Shown: positions 1 through 13,500 of the stretch, one piece after another | Layout of the letters: each line of letters begins with the position of its first letter | Position numbering within the stretch: the first letter of the stretch is position 1 | Source: Lethocerus indicus | Taxonomy: Eukaryota > Arthropoda > Insecta > Hemiptera > Belostomatidae | Length of the DNA stretch: 64,000 nucleotides | Reading direction: 5' to 3' | Assembly: GCA_019843655.1 (NCBI GenBank) | Contig: JACDQD010000004.1 | Coordinates: forward strand, 62,001 to 126,000 | Program-made: the position numbers and the translations under genes | The notes under the pieces: model-generated | The model's database searches: none | What the model saw: only the letters and a program-made list of their open reading frames with translations | What the model was told of the DNA's origin: nothing

Positions 1-69
1 GTTTACTATAAATGATTTCGTAGAGAAATGACGACAGTGATGGAACAATATTGGAAAAAAAATTGGCAA

Positions 70-1020
70 CACTGTGCCAATTACGGCACCGTACTCACAG
101 CTCAAAATGCCGTTTTAGGCCGGAAAATGGTTGATTTCAGGCGCGAAATAGGCCCAAAACGGGTTTATAGCAAAAAATCGGCTCAAAATACGGTTTTAGG
201 CCGAAAATAGGGTTTTAGGCCAGAAGATGGGGCTTTAGGCGCGAAATCGGCCGAAAAATGAGTTTTGGCGAAAGGCCCAAAATGCGGTTTTAGGCCGAAA
301 AATTAGGTTTTAGGCCCAAAATAGGGCTTTTAGGCGCGAAATCGGCCGAAAAATGTTTTAGGCCAAAAATGCGGTTTTTAGGCCCAATAATGCGGTTCTT
401 AGGCCCAAAATGCGGTTTTAGGCCACAAAAAGGGCTTTTAGGCCACAAAATAGGGCTTTAGGCGCAAAATCGGCTCAAAATGGCGGGCCGAAAATGGGGT
501 TTAGGCTAGGGGTTTTAGGGCGAAATTGGCCCGAAAATGGGGTTCTTAGGAGAAATATGGAGCTCAAAACTGCGGTTTTCAGGATCGAAAATGGGGTTTT
601 TTGGGGGAAAAATGGGCCGAACATGCGGTTTTTAGGCCCGAAAATGGGGTTTTTGGGCGTAAAATCGGCCAAAAATGCGTTCTTTAGGCCCGAAAATGGG
701 GTTCTTAGGCGAATTATGGGGCTCGAAAATCCGGTTTTTTGGCTAGAAAATGGGGTTTTTGGGCGAAAAATCGGTTTATAGGCCCGAAAATGGGGTTCTT
801 AGGCGAATTATGGGGCTCGAAAATCCGGTTTTTTGGCCAGAAAATGGGGTTTTTGGGCGAAAAATCGGTTTATAGGCCCGAAAATGGGGTTTTTGGCGAT
901 AAAACCGCATTTTCGAGCCCCCATATTTCGCCTAAGAACCCCATTTTCGGGCCTAAAGAGCGCATTTTCGAGCTCCATATTTCCCCTAAGAACCCCATTG
1001 TCGGTCCGTTTTCGCGCCTG
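70..1020. repeat. Modular G-rich repeat family C, block 1
   Basis: Tandem, irregular copies of units of about 26 bp built from GGTTTTTAGGC, CCCAAAAATGG and CGAAATCGG pieces. A 94-bp segment is duplicated head to tail (copies of TCGGTTTATA at 771 and 865). From about 895 the sequence runs as the reverse complement of the preceding repeats, marking an inversion. Long open frames here are repeat artefacts (MGFLG/KMGF-type peptides). Confidence 0.85.
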
Positions 1021-1074
1021 AAAATCCAATATTACGGGTTGAAAATAACATACGATCGGATACAGTGATAGCGA

Positions 1075-1161
1075 TGACGTCATCATACTTGGATCCGGAT
1101 GACGTCATACCTGGATCCGGTTCGGTTTCGAGTTTTCGGCCGCCAGATGGCGATGACGTCA
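1075..1161. promoter_or_regulatory. Cluster of three CRE-type palindromes
   Basis: TGACGTCA occurs at 1075-1082, 1100-1107 and 1154-1161. Two copies are followed or preceded by TGGATCCGG, so part of the cluster arose by a short local duplication. TGACGTCA is the classical CREB/ATF site. The cluster lies about 1.3 kb before the first visible peroxidase exon and could serve that gene or an unseen one; no transcription start is visible. Confidence 0.4.
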
Positions 1162-2030
1162 TAATCTCTCCCAGCCGAGTCCCTCGTAACAATGGCCTAA
1201 AAGTGAAAGTGACGGCAATTAGATCACAATTCTCAGAACTCCCGTATACCTGGAATAGGCCCGTATTTATACACTGTTTGATGTCCTCGTGACATTTCAA
1301 GAGGTGATAAATTGACGCGTCGATTTTACAATGAAATCCCCCGGCCCGAAACCCCGAAAGTTCAGTGTCTCGACGCGCGAAAGTCGATTTTCTTGGAATA
1401 AAATTTTGTACAATCGACCTGTCGTCCTCTGACAAGATTCGTCGCCGAATAAAAAAATGATTCGATTCGATACAAGAATCGTTTGACAAAAATGATTTCG
1501 TATAGAAATATTTCAGACAAAAATAATACCGAAACATCTCATTGTCTCGGGCGAGAAAATCCTCGGCTGTTTTTCGATATTGATCATCGGCAATCGTTTG
1601 TACCTCACTTAACATAGTGAGGCAACTTAACTTTTAACGCGACTTGACAAATTGACTTCGAAAATAGAATCTTAGAAGAGTTGGCGAGCGGCCAAGAACG
1701 ATTAGCGTTGTCTCTGCAAAATATTCTCCGTTTTAAATTGGAAAATATCGCCTTTTAATCGGTCGTCAACGCGCCGACAATTCAAAGCTTTGTTGTTTGA
1801 GAAACGGCATTTTTTTTTATGTTTTATGTTATAAAATTATGCGGGGTAAAATTTACCGTCGAAAGTTGGCCCGTCTGATTTTTCGACAATTGGATACAGT
1901 ATACAGAATAACTTTATTTTTCAATAAATATAAACGATACGAATATTGCTTTATGTTACTAATTTATTACTAACTGAATTTTTTTTACAATATTAACAAT
2001 AATAATTAACAATAAAAATTCCAGGATTTA
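1162..2030. other. AT-rich stretch without a recognised gene
   Basis: Low-complexity A/T-rich sequence after the CRE cluster. A minus-strand open frame crosses the cluster (986-1615) but has no family resemblance. I see no exon with a supported splice pattern. Confidence 0.5.
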
Positions 2031-2054
2031 AGCTCCGTTCGTAGAGTTAAAGCC

Positions 2055-2390
2055 GACATAGAGGTTTATCGCTAACTTGACGGTTCTTCGTCCGAAGACG
2101 TCATCCCGTAGTAGAATTGTTCGGGTAGAAGTTTTTTCTTTTATTTTTCGTCTATATTATTCTGATAGCTCCCAATTAGCCAGTTAGCATGTTATAAGCC
2201 CAAACAGAGGTTCAAATTCATCACAGCCGATGTTGATCAGACCCTACATAGAGGTTTATCGCTAACTTGTCGTTAGGTCCTGGTGGCCCCTCGCCTCTCT
2301 TCCAGCCTGTACTAGGCCAGTTCGTACAGAGGTTTTTTCTTTTATTCTTCGTGTTGTGCGCCCAAACACGAGGTTTATCGCTAATTCGGC
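2055..2390. repeat. Local triplicated repeat ahead of peroxidase exon 1
   Basis: The phrase GAGGTTTATCGCTAA occurs near 2060, 2251 and 2370, and TTTTTTCTTTTATT near 2130 and 2332, each in similar order. Copies are about 120-190 bp apart. The last lies just before the acceptor of exon 1. Confidence 0.65.
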
Positions 2391-2408
2391 GCTCGGCTCC
2401 GTTTTCAG

Positions 2409-2685
2409 TCGCCCAGGGAAGCGGCCTGCTGGTGGCCCCGCCTCCGCCCCCCGTGGCCGTGCCGCCCCTCACCCCAGTCCAACTGAACGCCGCCGCCCAA
2501 CTGGCCCTCGACCAGTTCAGAGAGAGGTTCACCTTCATCACCGGCCTATTTTCCCAGGGCGTCTTCGTCAGGCCGAATACGGCCGTCGCCTGGCACCTCG
2601 AATTCTTCCCGACCACCAACCAGACATTGGACAGGGGCGATCAGGCCATCAAGAACGTCCAAGCGACGTCCGCCCTCGTCAATCA
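2409..2685 (+). CDS. Peroxidase exon 1 of those visible: Pro-rich linker and N-terminal helical region
   Basis: The acceptor follows CCGTTTTCAG and the donor is GTAACT at 2686. The exon starts in phase 2. It reads GSGLLV, then a Pro/Val stretch ([11 protein letters not shown]), then [13 protein letters not shown], and ends SALVN plus two bases (CA) that join G at 3519 to give Gln. It resembles the propeptide region ahead of the catalytic domain in arthropod peroxidases. An open frame continues upstream to about 2267 but has no ATG, so this is an internal exon. Confidence 0.8.
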
Positions 2686-5600
2686 GTAACTATACACACA
2701 CACAGTATTATACAGCTACTGAAATATTATAGTTTAATATAACCCCAGTTTTGTGGTCTACGATGGGTCGGATGGAATACAGCGTAGGTTCGCTGTTGGA
2801 ATGGCCGCTCGCCATCTTCAGTAGCGCCGTATGTGGACACGGGGTAGCTGCCGCTACTCGACTATGGTATTTACGGGAATCGTCTGCGCCAGATTAGCGC
2901 AAAAGTGAAAACAAAAATGTGGTTTTCAAAAAAACGTTTTCAAAATCGGCCCAAAATGCAGTTTTAGGCGCAAAATCGCCTCAAAATGCGGTTTTCGGAC
3001 CAAAATGGGGTTTTAGCAAAATCGGCTCAAAATGCGGTTTTCAAGACCTAAAATGGTGTTTTTAGGGCGGCAAAATCGGACCAAAAATGGGGTTTTCAAG
3101 CTCAAAATCGGCCCAAAATGCGGTTTTTTAAAAATGCGGTTTTAGGCGACCAAAATCGGCTCAAAAATGCGGTTTTTCGGACCAAAAATGGTGTTTTCAG
3201 GCGCAAAATCGCCTCAAAAATGCGGTTTTTCGAACCCAAAATGGGTTTTAGGAGCAAAATCGGTTCACCCAAAATGGGGTTTTTCAACCCGCCGTTTGCT
3301 GGGCTTGTGAGTTGAATAGGATCTGGGGAAATTTTCAAAAATAAAATTTTCGATTTTCGATCCCGCCGTTTCAGGGGCAAGTGTAACTCAGTTTGGGACC
3401 ACTGTTGACCGATTTTAGGGCAAATAGGGGCAAATTTATCAACTCTGTCCCGAGTATGGGAAAAATTTTCAACCCGCTAAACCTCCGGCTAATCGATTGT
3501 CAACCCCTCTTCCCTTAGGTTCAATCTGAGCCCCGAACAGGGCAAGTTCGCGTTGCCCAAATTCAGCGTGCTGAACACCGTCCTGGCCGACACGTGCCCC
3601 AGGAGCTCCTCCTGTCGTCCTTCCAAGTATCGCTCCGCCGACGGCTCCTGCAACAACCTCAACAACCCCAGTGGGGCCAGGCCGGCACCGCACTCCAGAG
3701 GATACTGCCGCCCAAATACAACGACGGTGAGCAAACCATCAAGACTAAGTACCGCCCCCCCCCCCCAACTGGAGAAGCATTGATTTTCGCCTCTTCTTCT
3801 GCCCCAAATTCCAGGCGTCAACAGTCCGAGGTCTGTCGGCGACGACGGTATACCGCTGCCGGCGGCCCGGTTGGTCAGCACGAGGTTCGCCGAGGACGCC
3901 GACTCGCCGTCGGACAATTACACGACGATGGTCATGCAGTGGGGTCAGTTCATCGACCACGATCTCACCCACACGCCGATCTCCAGGGGTAGGCATTCGG
4001 TCGCCGGTATCCGGCCAAACGGGGCTCGGCAACGGTGTCTCTACACACTGTTTTTTTTTCTTCTTCTCTTGTCCAGGATCTGGCGGCAGCGGAATTTCGT
4101 GTTGCCGCGACGGCAGGCTGATCGAGGCACGGCTCAGGCACCCCGAGTGTTTCGTGATCGAGCTGCCGGCCGACGATCGCACTTTCGCCGCTGTCGGCGA
4201 GACCTGCATGGAGTTCGCCAGGTCGCTGCCGGCACCGAGGCCCCAGTGCAATTTCGGACCCAGGGAACAGGTACTAGACGACGACGCGAAAGTCTACGGC
4301 CCCAATTGGAAAATATACGGCCGAAGTGTCAAGCGCAAAATCGGCCCAAAAACGGGGTTTTTTAGGCGCAAAATCGGCCCCAAAAACGGGGTTATCAGGC
4401 GCAAAATCACTTGAAAATGCCATTTTTAGAACCGAAAATGGGGTTTTAGGCGCAAAATCGGCTCAAAAATGCGGTTTTTAGGCCCAAAAATGGGGTTTTA
4501 GACCAAAAAATAGGGTTTTTAGGCGCAAAATCGGCCCAAAAACGGGGTTCTTAGGCCCAAAAATGGGATTTAAGGCCCAAAGTAGGCTCAAAAATGCGAT
4601 TTTTAGAACCGAAAATGGGTTTTTTGGTCTCAAAATCAGTTAAAAATGCGGCCTTTAGGCCCAAAAATGTGGTTTTTAGGCGCAAAATCAGCTCAAAAAT
4701 GCGGGTTTTCGGCCAGATGATGTGATTTTTAGGCGCGAAGTCGGCCCAAAAATGGGATTTTAGGCGAAAAACTGGGTTTCCTTAGGCGCAAAATCGGCTC
4801 AAAAATGCGATTTTTAGTACCGAAAATGGGGTTTTTGGGCTCAAAATCACTTAGAAATGCGGCCTTTGGGCCCAAAAATGGGGTTTTTAGGCGTAAAATC
4901 GGTTAAAACTGCGGTTTTTAGTCCCCTAAATGTGGTTTTTAGGCGAAAAATCGGCCCAAAAATGGGATTTTAGGTCCAAAATCGGCCCAAAAATGTGGTT
5001 CTTAGGTCCAAGGATGGGGTTATAGGCGAAAAAATGGGTTTTTTAGGCGAAAAATCGGTTAAAAATGCGGTTTTTAGGCCAGGAAATAGGTTTTTTTTTA
5101 GCGAAAAATCGGCAGAAAAATGTGATTTTTAGGCCCAGAAATAGGTTTTTAGGCTGAAAATCGGCCCAAAAAGGGGGTTTTTTGGCGCGAAATCGGCCCA
5201 AAAATAGCTATGTTGGGCGAAAAATCGGCTCAAAAACGCGGTTTTTAGGCCCGAAAATAGGGTTTTAGGCGAAAAAATGGGCTTTATAGGCGCAAAATCG
5301 GCCGAAAAATGTGGTTTTCAGGCGCAAAATCGGCTCCAAATGCAGTTTTTAGACCCAGAAATGGGGCTTTTAGGCTCGAAATCGCCACGAAAACGCGGTT
5401 TTTAGGCCCAAAAATGGTGTTTTTTTTGGGGCGTAAAATCGGCTGAAAAATATTTTCGATTTCAACAAACCGTTTCAGGGGCGAGTGTAACTCATTTTTG
5501 GGACACTTTTTTCTATTCCACTTACGCATTCGGATCGCCCGGTCGGGATTTAAGTTTGAATAACCGGTCGCCAGTTAGTATTACTAACTACTAGTGATGC

Positions 5601-7529
5601 TACTACGCCAGAGTCGATGTTAGAAACGGCGAGGACGACACATGGTACTGTGCCGTATTCGGGACGGAAATCGTTCGGGAAAAAAACTGTGACAAATTTG
5701 GTACAGCGCGTCGATTTTTTTTCTTTTTCCCAGATGAACCAGATAACCGGCTATTTGGACGGTTCGAACGTGTACGGCTCACGGTCCGACGCCCAGAGAA
5801 GGCTGAGGGAGTTGAGGCTGGGCCGGCTGAAGATACAGAACGTGGGCGGACGACAGCTTCTGCCGCCCAACCCGGACGAATGCACCAACGACGCCGAAAC
5901 CCTGTCATGTTTCGAAGCAGGTAGACGCGCCAACCGATATATATATATAAGCTGAGGAAGAGTCTCATCCGAAAAGAGGGGTTGAAACACCCGTACAGCA
6001 GTGACGCCCAGGGCGAGACCGTGGACTTGAACCCCAGCGGTCCAAGTCATCGGAACTTTGAACGGAGACCGCAATTATGGACCGCTGAAACGACATCAAA
6101 ATTTACAATAGACAACAAAACTGACAATGTACAAACTTACGGAATAGAAATACGCCGAGAAATCCATATCCAGAGATTCCGGTCGAAAGTCCAGAAAGGT
6201 TTTTTTTACTTTTCACTTTTATTGTTACAACTGTGAAATTATACAACGAGCGACATTTATATAGGCACCAGCTACAAAGAAACTACTAGTTCCCCCTTTA
6301 TTTTATTTTATTTATTTATTTATTTTTTTTTTTAATTTTAGGTTAGGGTTTTAGGCGTAAAATCGGCAAAAAGTTTTTAGGCAAAATCGGCCCAAAAATG
6401 CGATTTTAGGCCCAAAATGGTTTTAGCTCAAAACCCAAAAAAGGCGCAAAATTAGATCAAAAATGTGGTTTTAGGCCCAAAATGCGGTTTTTAGGCCCAA
6501 AATGCGGTTTTCGGTCAAAAATAGGGTTTTTAGGCGCAAAATCGGCTCAAAATGCGGTTTTTTGGTCGAAAAATGGGGTTTTTAGGCCCGAAAATGGGGT
6601 TTTTAGCCGCGAAATCGGCCCAAAAATGTTTTTTAGGTCCAAAAGTGGGGTTTTTGGGCAAAAAATCGGCCCAAAAATGCGGTTTTTTGTCCCGAAAATG
6701 GGCTTTTTAGGCTCAAAATTGACTCAAAAATGTGGTTTTTTTGGCGCAAAATCGGCTCAAAAATGCGGTTTTTAGGCCCGAAAATGTGGTTTTTAGGCGC
6801 GAAATCGGCCCAAGAATGGGATTTTAGGCGAAAAACTGGGTTTTCTTAGGCGCAAAATCGGCTCAAAAATGCGATTTTTAAGTCCAAAAATGGGGTGTTT
6901 AGGCTCAAAATCGGTCCAGAAATGCGGTTTTCAGGTCGAAAAATGGGATTTTTAGGCCCAAAAATGGATTTTAGCCGCGAAATCGGCCCAAAAATTTTTT
7001 AGCCAAAAATCGAAAATGGGATTTTAGGCCCAAAAATCGGCCCAAAAATATTTTAGGCCCAAAATGCGGTTTTCAGGTCGAAAATGGGATTTTTAGGTCC
7101 AAAAATGGGATTTTTAGCCGCGAAATCGGTCAAAATGCGGTTTTAGGCCCAAAAGTGCGGTTTTAGGCCCAAAAATGGCGTTTTAGGCGTAGAATCGGCC
7201 ACTCTTCCACTGTTGATAAAATAATCGGCCTCCGCATAACGCCTAAGTACCGCAACAGTTTGAAAATCATAAATTGATTTAATACACTAATAGTGATGCT
7301 TCGGGCCCAAGCATTACTTATATAAGTAACACCGGGCCCACTCCAACTCGCCCTTTTTCCCCCCCGGGTATTACGACCCCTTTCCAGACAAACATAATAA
7401 TCCCTTTTTTTACCCTTTTTCAACCCTAAAACTGAGGCAGTCAAGTGTAGCCACTCAGTAGTGTAACATCAAGTTGTTTTGTGTAGAATAAAGTCATTTC
7501 TTCAACTTTAACTTTCTCTCAAGTTAAGA

Positions 7530-7575
<46 letters not shown>

Positions 7576-10500
7576 TATCCAAAGTATATGAAGTACTATC
7601 CTCCTTCATTCAAGTGGGCTTCGCCTCAATTCTCTGGATAAGTGTTTGTATCAATGCATCGCTTATTGTATTTTTATACATTTACAACAATAAAAGATAT
7701 AAAAAAAAATATATATATATATATATATGCCAAATAATTTAAAATTGAAAAATTGCAGGCGATGGGCGCGTTAACGAACAGGTGGATTTGGCCCTGATGC
7801 ACACGCTCTGGATGAGGGAACACAATCGTGTCGCTGGAGTATTACAGGTTGTATATTATTATATTATATTGTTATAATTTATCCGATTAAACGGGTAGAA
7901 TCTGACCGAAGCCGCAAATTCTATATATTTCGACGGATATTTCTAATTAAAGTTTCCGTCCGTTTCGGAACTCTCGATAATTCACCTCTCTCACAGTTCA
8001 CCCTCTGGTCCGTGGCAATACTCCGCCCATTTATCGTTGATTATTATTTTTTTAGAAATTTATTTTATATATTATTTCGTCTCCTGTGTCGCGCCGGTTT
8101 CAGTCTTCCGTACGGTTTCAGGAACCGTACGCGAGATGCGCCGAAAAAACGTACAGAGTGGCCGACAACACAGCGCTACTGAAGACGGCGATCGGCCGAA
8201 AAACCGCAGTCCGGCGAAAGACCCCCCCCCAAAACCGGCGAGAGACAGGAGAAATGCACGAATAGAATAATATATAAAATAAATTTCTAAAAAACTAACA
8301 ATAACGACAATAAAAGGGGCGAAGTATTCGCAGGGGGAACGTGAATTACCGCCGGCTTTGACGCACTCGGCACTGTTCGTTTATAACAAAATTTCGATTA
8401 TATTTTTTATTTGTTATACCCGTTTCTGTCTCCTCTCCTGCCGCCGCCGGTGGTTCGGTCTTTCGCCAGACCGGTTTCGGCCTCTCGCCATCTTCAGTAT
8501 TCGTTTAGAGTGTACAAAACGGGTATATCAAATCAATTACAGCCAGTCGGGCTAACAACACTCTGTAAACGCATACTGAGGATGGCGAGTGGCCGAAACC
8601 GGTCTGGCGAAGACCGAAGCGAAGAGGAGAACGCCGCGAACTCTACGGTATATTCCGACCCTCGCTGACCACAAAGCCGGATATCAAATAAAATATAATC
8701 GAAATGTTATTGGCGAATACTTCGCCCTTTATTGTCGTTATTGTTAGTTTTTAGAAATTTATTTTATTTATTATTCTATCGTAGATTTTGTCCGTTTCTC
8801 CTGTCTCCCTCTGGCCGGTTTTGGGGGGTACGGTATATTTTTTTATATCGAGATTACGGCCACCGAAGTTGTCGGTAATTCTTGTCGTCCGCGTTTCTAC
8901 CCGAAGCGATAATAAGAAGAAGCGAACGATGTTAAATCGCATTTGAGGAACGTATCGTATCTCTACTGGTTATTTGTGGACGAGTAATTAAAAATCGCGG
9001 TCTGTCCGCAGGCCCTACATCCGGACTGGAGCGACGAAGCCCTATTCCAGGAATCGAGGAGGATAGTCGTTGCGGAATTGCAGCACATCACGCTACAACG
9101 AATTCCTGCCGATCATACTAGGTATGCTATGCAATAACTAACGGTACCGGATGCGGTTTTAATAGCGGGATTCGGATTTTTTATATCGCCGATTTTACAT
9201 CATGATTTTACGTTCGCGCTTTAAAATTTAAACCGTTTAAAATTTGTCTTCAAAGTCGAGGGGAGACGATGCGAATAATTTTCAGTTTTTAACGTAACGA
9301 CAAAAAGAAATCCGCATTCGGCACTCGGATGCAAATGAGTCAAGTCGTGTTATCCGGCAGTAGAGTCTGTATCGGATTCGAGTTTTTATATTTCAAATTC
9401 GATATATTTATATCCCCGATATACGGCGAATAAAAGAAAAAATTTGTGAAAATCACAGTGCGATATATCGCCGGTTGAAGCGATGAATTTTTGGGCATCC
9501 TCACTGCACTGTCACTATCACATGTACTGTAATCTATTTACATGTATTAAATTATTCAATATACCTGTTTTGCGGTCTGCGAGGGGTCGGAATATACCGG
9601 TAGGTTCGCGATTTTTCTGTCTCCTCTCGCCGCCGGTCCGGTCTTTTGCTAGACCGGTTTCACCGCCATCTTCAGTAGCGTAGTGTTTTTTGGTCATCCT
9701 CGCTGTCGCGTTGGGCGTTCTAATGTTAATTAGCGTTGACCGATGTCCGTCGGGCGTTGTCTCCAGTGTCTGCGTCTGTGTCCAGGTCAGACGTACATGG
9801 ACAAGTCGTCGCTGCGCCCCGTTGAAGAGGGCTGGAGCCAGCTCTACGATCCAGAATTGAACGGCGGCATCACCAACGTATTCGCCACGGCCGCATTCCG
9901 GTTCGGCCACAGCCTAATACAGAACAGCCTCCAGTGAGTAGACACTGCGCCGATTAAAAGTTATCAGTTATTATATAAAAAAAAATACAATCATCAACGA
10001 CCGGAGGAGTAACCCTCCAGTTGGACGTTGAGAACGGTACCAGCGGTAATCGGGTTATTGAAATGTCTCCGCGTTTCGGTCTTTTTCCAGCGGTTACGGC
10101 CGTTTCGGCAACCTTCGCCAGAACTTGAGACTGAGCAAGCAGCATTTCGCGCCGTTCCCGCTCTACAACGAAGGCGCTTTCGACGATTTCGTCAGGGGCC
10201 TTTCGGCGCAGAGGAGCCAGAAATTCGACAGGTTCTTCACGAAAGAGGTGAACCACTTGTGCCCCTTGTCGAGGAACATTAGCTTGTTAACTGTTACCGA
10301 AACGATAGGTCAAAACTATAAATAACGAACAAATTATTGACACGTTCAACCCGGCGGTTGAACCGCCGGCGGTCTGCGCCTAATTCATTTTAACTGTATA
10401 TATACTTCACAATTCGTAAATAAAGTTTTATAAGTACTTTATAACAAATTTCATGCGCCGCCAGACGAATAAACAACTGATAATTGAACGTGTTAATTTA

Positions 10501-13500
10501 CAAGCTTAAGCTATACGTGATGGACGAATAAAAATTAGAATTCGAGAGATTCTATTCTTTGTTGTCAAATATACAATAAAATATTATACTTAACTAATAT
10601 AAATAACAGAGTAGATCGATGGAAAAGAGCGTTGAATAATTTGGAAAGGGAATAATTAGATTTTAGATGTTTGTACAATCATCGTTGTAATTGAATGATT
10701 AACAAATTTTGAAAAGAAAGAGACGAAACTAAAATTTATCGATTTAATATTTTTTTTATGAGGGCAAATCTGCGATGTCTGGCCGCGATTTTACGAATAA
10801 AATACCCGAAATGGCAAATATTTTTATTTATTATTTCCTGAAAGTTTGGCTGAAATCGCGTACTGGCGAACACCGTTTGAAAAATATTATACGGAATAGA
10901 AGATTTTACCGTTTTATTTTAAATCCAAAAAAATTTGAGGGGAACGAAAAATCAGCAATTATAAACCTGTATACGCGAATTAAAGAAAAAAAAAATTAAG
11001 ATTTATGTACCATCTCGCGAAAAAAGGCTATAATTATTTGGTAAAATCTCGATAAATTGAAACGTGAACCGATCGAGGTTTAAATATAAAAACGATTCCG
11101 AAATAATTTGATAATAACAATTTTGTTTTTCACTAATAATAGTGATTTTATTATCCCAGAATGAGATATCTCTGCGCGAATTCTGTGCGGATAATTTATA
11201 GAGATAGCGCTGCGAAAATTCTTTCGGTTTTCCGTTCCGGCCGAACTAATAATTGGTTAAATGAAACCTTTATTCCGAACCGGTCCCGAATTCCGATTGA
11301 AAATCGATTGCGGTACTCGCGACTACACTCGGACGGAAGATTGACGCGTACAGAAAACCGAAACGTACAGAAACAAAACGACACTACAAATTACTGTTAC
11401 GAAGAGTTCTCGACTACGGATCTAAAACTGTCACCGCGTCACTGAAATCTTTCTCGGCCTACGGAATCCACTGAATCCGTCGTAACTCTTATAGACTCCG
11501 ATCCTCACAATCCGTAATCTCGTAATCCTTCGAAAAATTACCAACTCCCCTCCCCCCACCGTATGTCTCTGACGGAATAATCGGCAGCTTCCCGGTATAA
11601 ATTCCGAATTATCGCCCTTCTCCCTTCGAGAGTTCACCGAATCAGTGTCAAGGATACAATCCGAAAATGAATTTCAATCGCGACTATACAATGAATGAAA
11701 AAAATAAATGAATCTTTCCTTACAGCTGACCGATCACCTGTTCCAAGGCGATCTCGATATCGGTCTGGACCTGTTCGCGCTGAACATACAGAGGGGCCGC
11801 GACCACGGCCTGCCGCCGTACACCGAATGGAGGGAGGTCTGCGGCCTGCCGCCGGCCACCGACTGGCGACACCTCGAACCCTTCATGGACAGACAGGTCA
11901 GCCCCCGCCCTACCGAATATTCGCGTTGGCGGAAACGGTAACGGTCGATAGAATCACTCTAACCAGTTCGCCAGACCCAACGGTCTTCCGGAGAAAAACG
12001 GTCCACCGTAGCCCAAGATTTTTTCACTATGAAATCAATTGGAATAGATTTTACGCGTGTGTGTGTGTGTGTGTATTTAGAACGGTTTAAAAAAGTAAAA
12101 TAAGAAGTACTGTAGGTTCGTGATGTTTCTGTCTCCTGTCTCGCTGGTTTGGTCTTTTGCCAGACCGGTTCAGTAGCGGGAATAGATTGGAATCAATCTA
12201 TTCAATTGAAATCAATTGGAATAAATTTTATGCGTGTGTGTGTGTGTGTGTGTATTTAGAACTGTCTAAAAGAGTAAAATAAGTATTCGCTAATGTAGCC
12301 CACGTGTCACGTATATGTGTCGCATTAAATTAGAAGAAATTGATTATAAGACAAAAAAAAATATAAATACGATTTATCGATACTAAAATTCATTTTATTT
12401 TACGAAAATCCGTCATTTCGTCGAGAGATATGTTTGCGTTAATAAATATTTTATAGCTCGCTTATATCCAGCTACTTACGTAACAATTTTAATAATTTTT
12501 CTTCCCAAATCTTTTCCTTTTTAAATTAACTTATTGCCCGTTAATTTCACTAACACTGCCTATTATAAAGACTCTAAATAATCTAATAAGTTAAAACTCT
12601 TTTGATATCGCTGACGGTGGTCCGCGAGGGCCGAGCCACTGTAGGTTCCAGCGAGAGGAGCGGAAACATCACGAACCAACAGTATTGAAACTTTGTTCTC
12701 GATCTTTAGTTCTACTGGCGACCGTTCCTGACCGGTGCATCTTTCGGCCAAAATTACCAGAACGGAATCGATATTTCCAGCCGAATTTTAAATATTTCCC
12801 TTTCTACTTTCGCAGAGCATCTCCATACTGTCGCAACTGTACACGGACGTCGAGGAAGTGGACCTGTTCGCAGGCGCCGTCGCCGAGAGGCCGTCGCCCG
12901 GCGCTATGCTCGGACCGACTTTCGTCTGCCTGATCGGAGACCAATTCGCCAGACTGAAACGTGGCGACAGGTTCTACTACGAACAGTCGGGACAGCCTTC
13001 GTCGTTCACGAAAGGTTCGTTTACCGACAATTAAATCTGTATGAAGAACGAAACGCGCGTAGATTTCGTGTGTGTCCGTCTCCTCCCGCCGGTTTGTTCG
13101 GTTTCGGCCACTCACCGTCTTCAGTAGTGCGGCGTCGGTCACTTTGGATGTTTTTCGGGGCATCGTCTAGCACTCGAGCGAAAGACCGGAAACCGGCGAG
13201 AGGAGACGGAAACGCACGAAATCTACAATATTCCGACCGCTCGCAAACAACAAAACGGGTATTCTAATTATAATTACAGACGTTATAACTGAAGTCGACA
13301 AATCCGGATTATTTCAAGATATTTTCCTAATTAAACGCATCCAATAATATCTCACCGCATATTTTTATATTTGAATCAAAAATCAAAAACTTCCGACTTG
13401 CTTTAAATTAATCGGATAAATTTTTAAAACTTCGGTAATGCACCCGTATAATTTTATATTCGGGTTCAATTTTAAACTTAATTTAAACCCCTGTGTTTTG

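Noticed and set aside
986..1615. Minus-strand 209-codon open frame
   Set aside because: It runs through the CRE cluster and into the repeat block, starts without a clear coding signature and matches no family.
2267..2408. Possible start and signal peptide ahead of exon 1 (hydrophobic FFLLFFVLC)
   Set aside because: The frame has no ATG and a good acceptor ends at 2408, so this part is intronic.
2221..2742. Overlapping frames opposite or beside peroxidase exon 1
   Set aside because: They are shadows of the exon; only the frame in phase with exon 2 carries conserved peroxidase sequence.
70..5450. Telomeric repeat (TTAGG)n
   Set aside because: The TTTTTAGGC modules contain TTAGG once per unit, but there is no TTAGG tandem run, and the blocks lie within gene introns.
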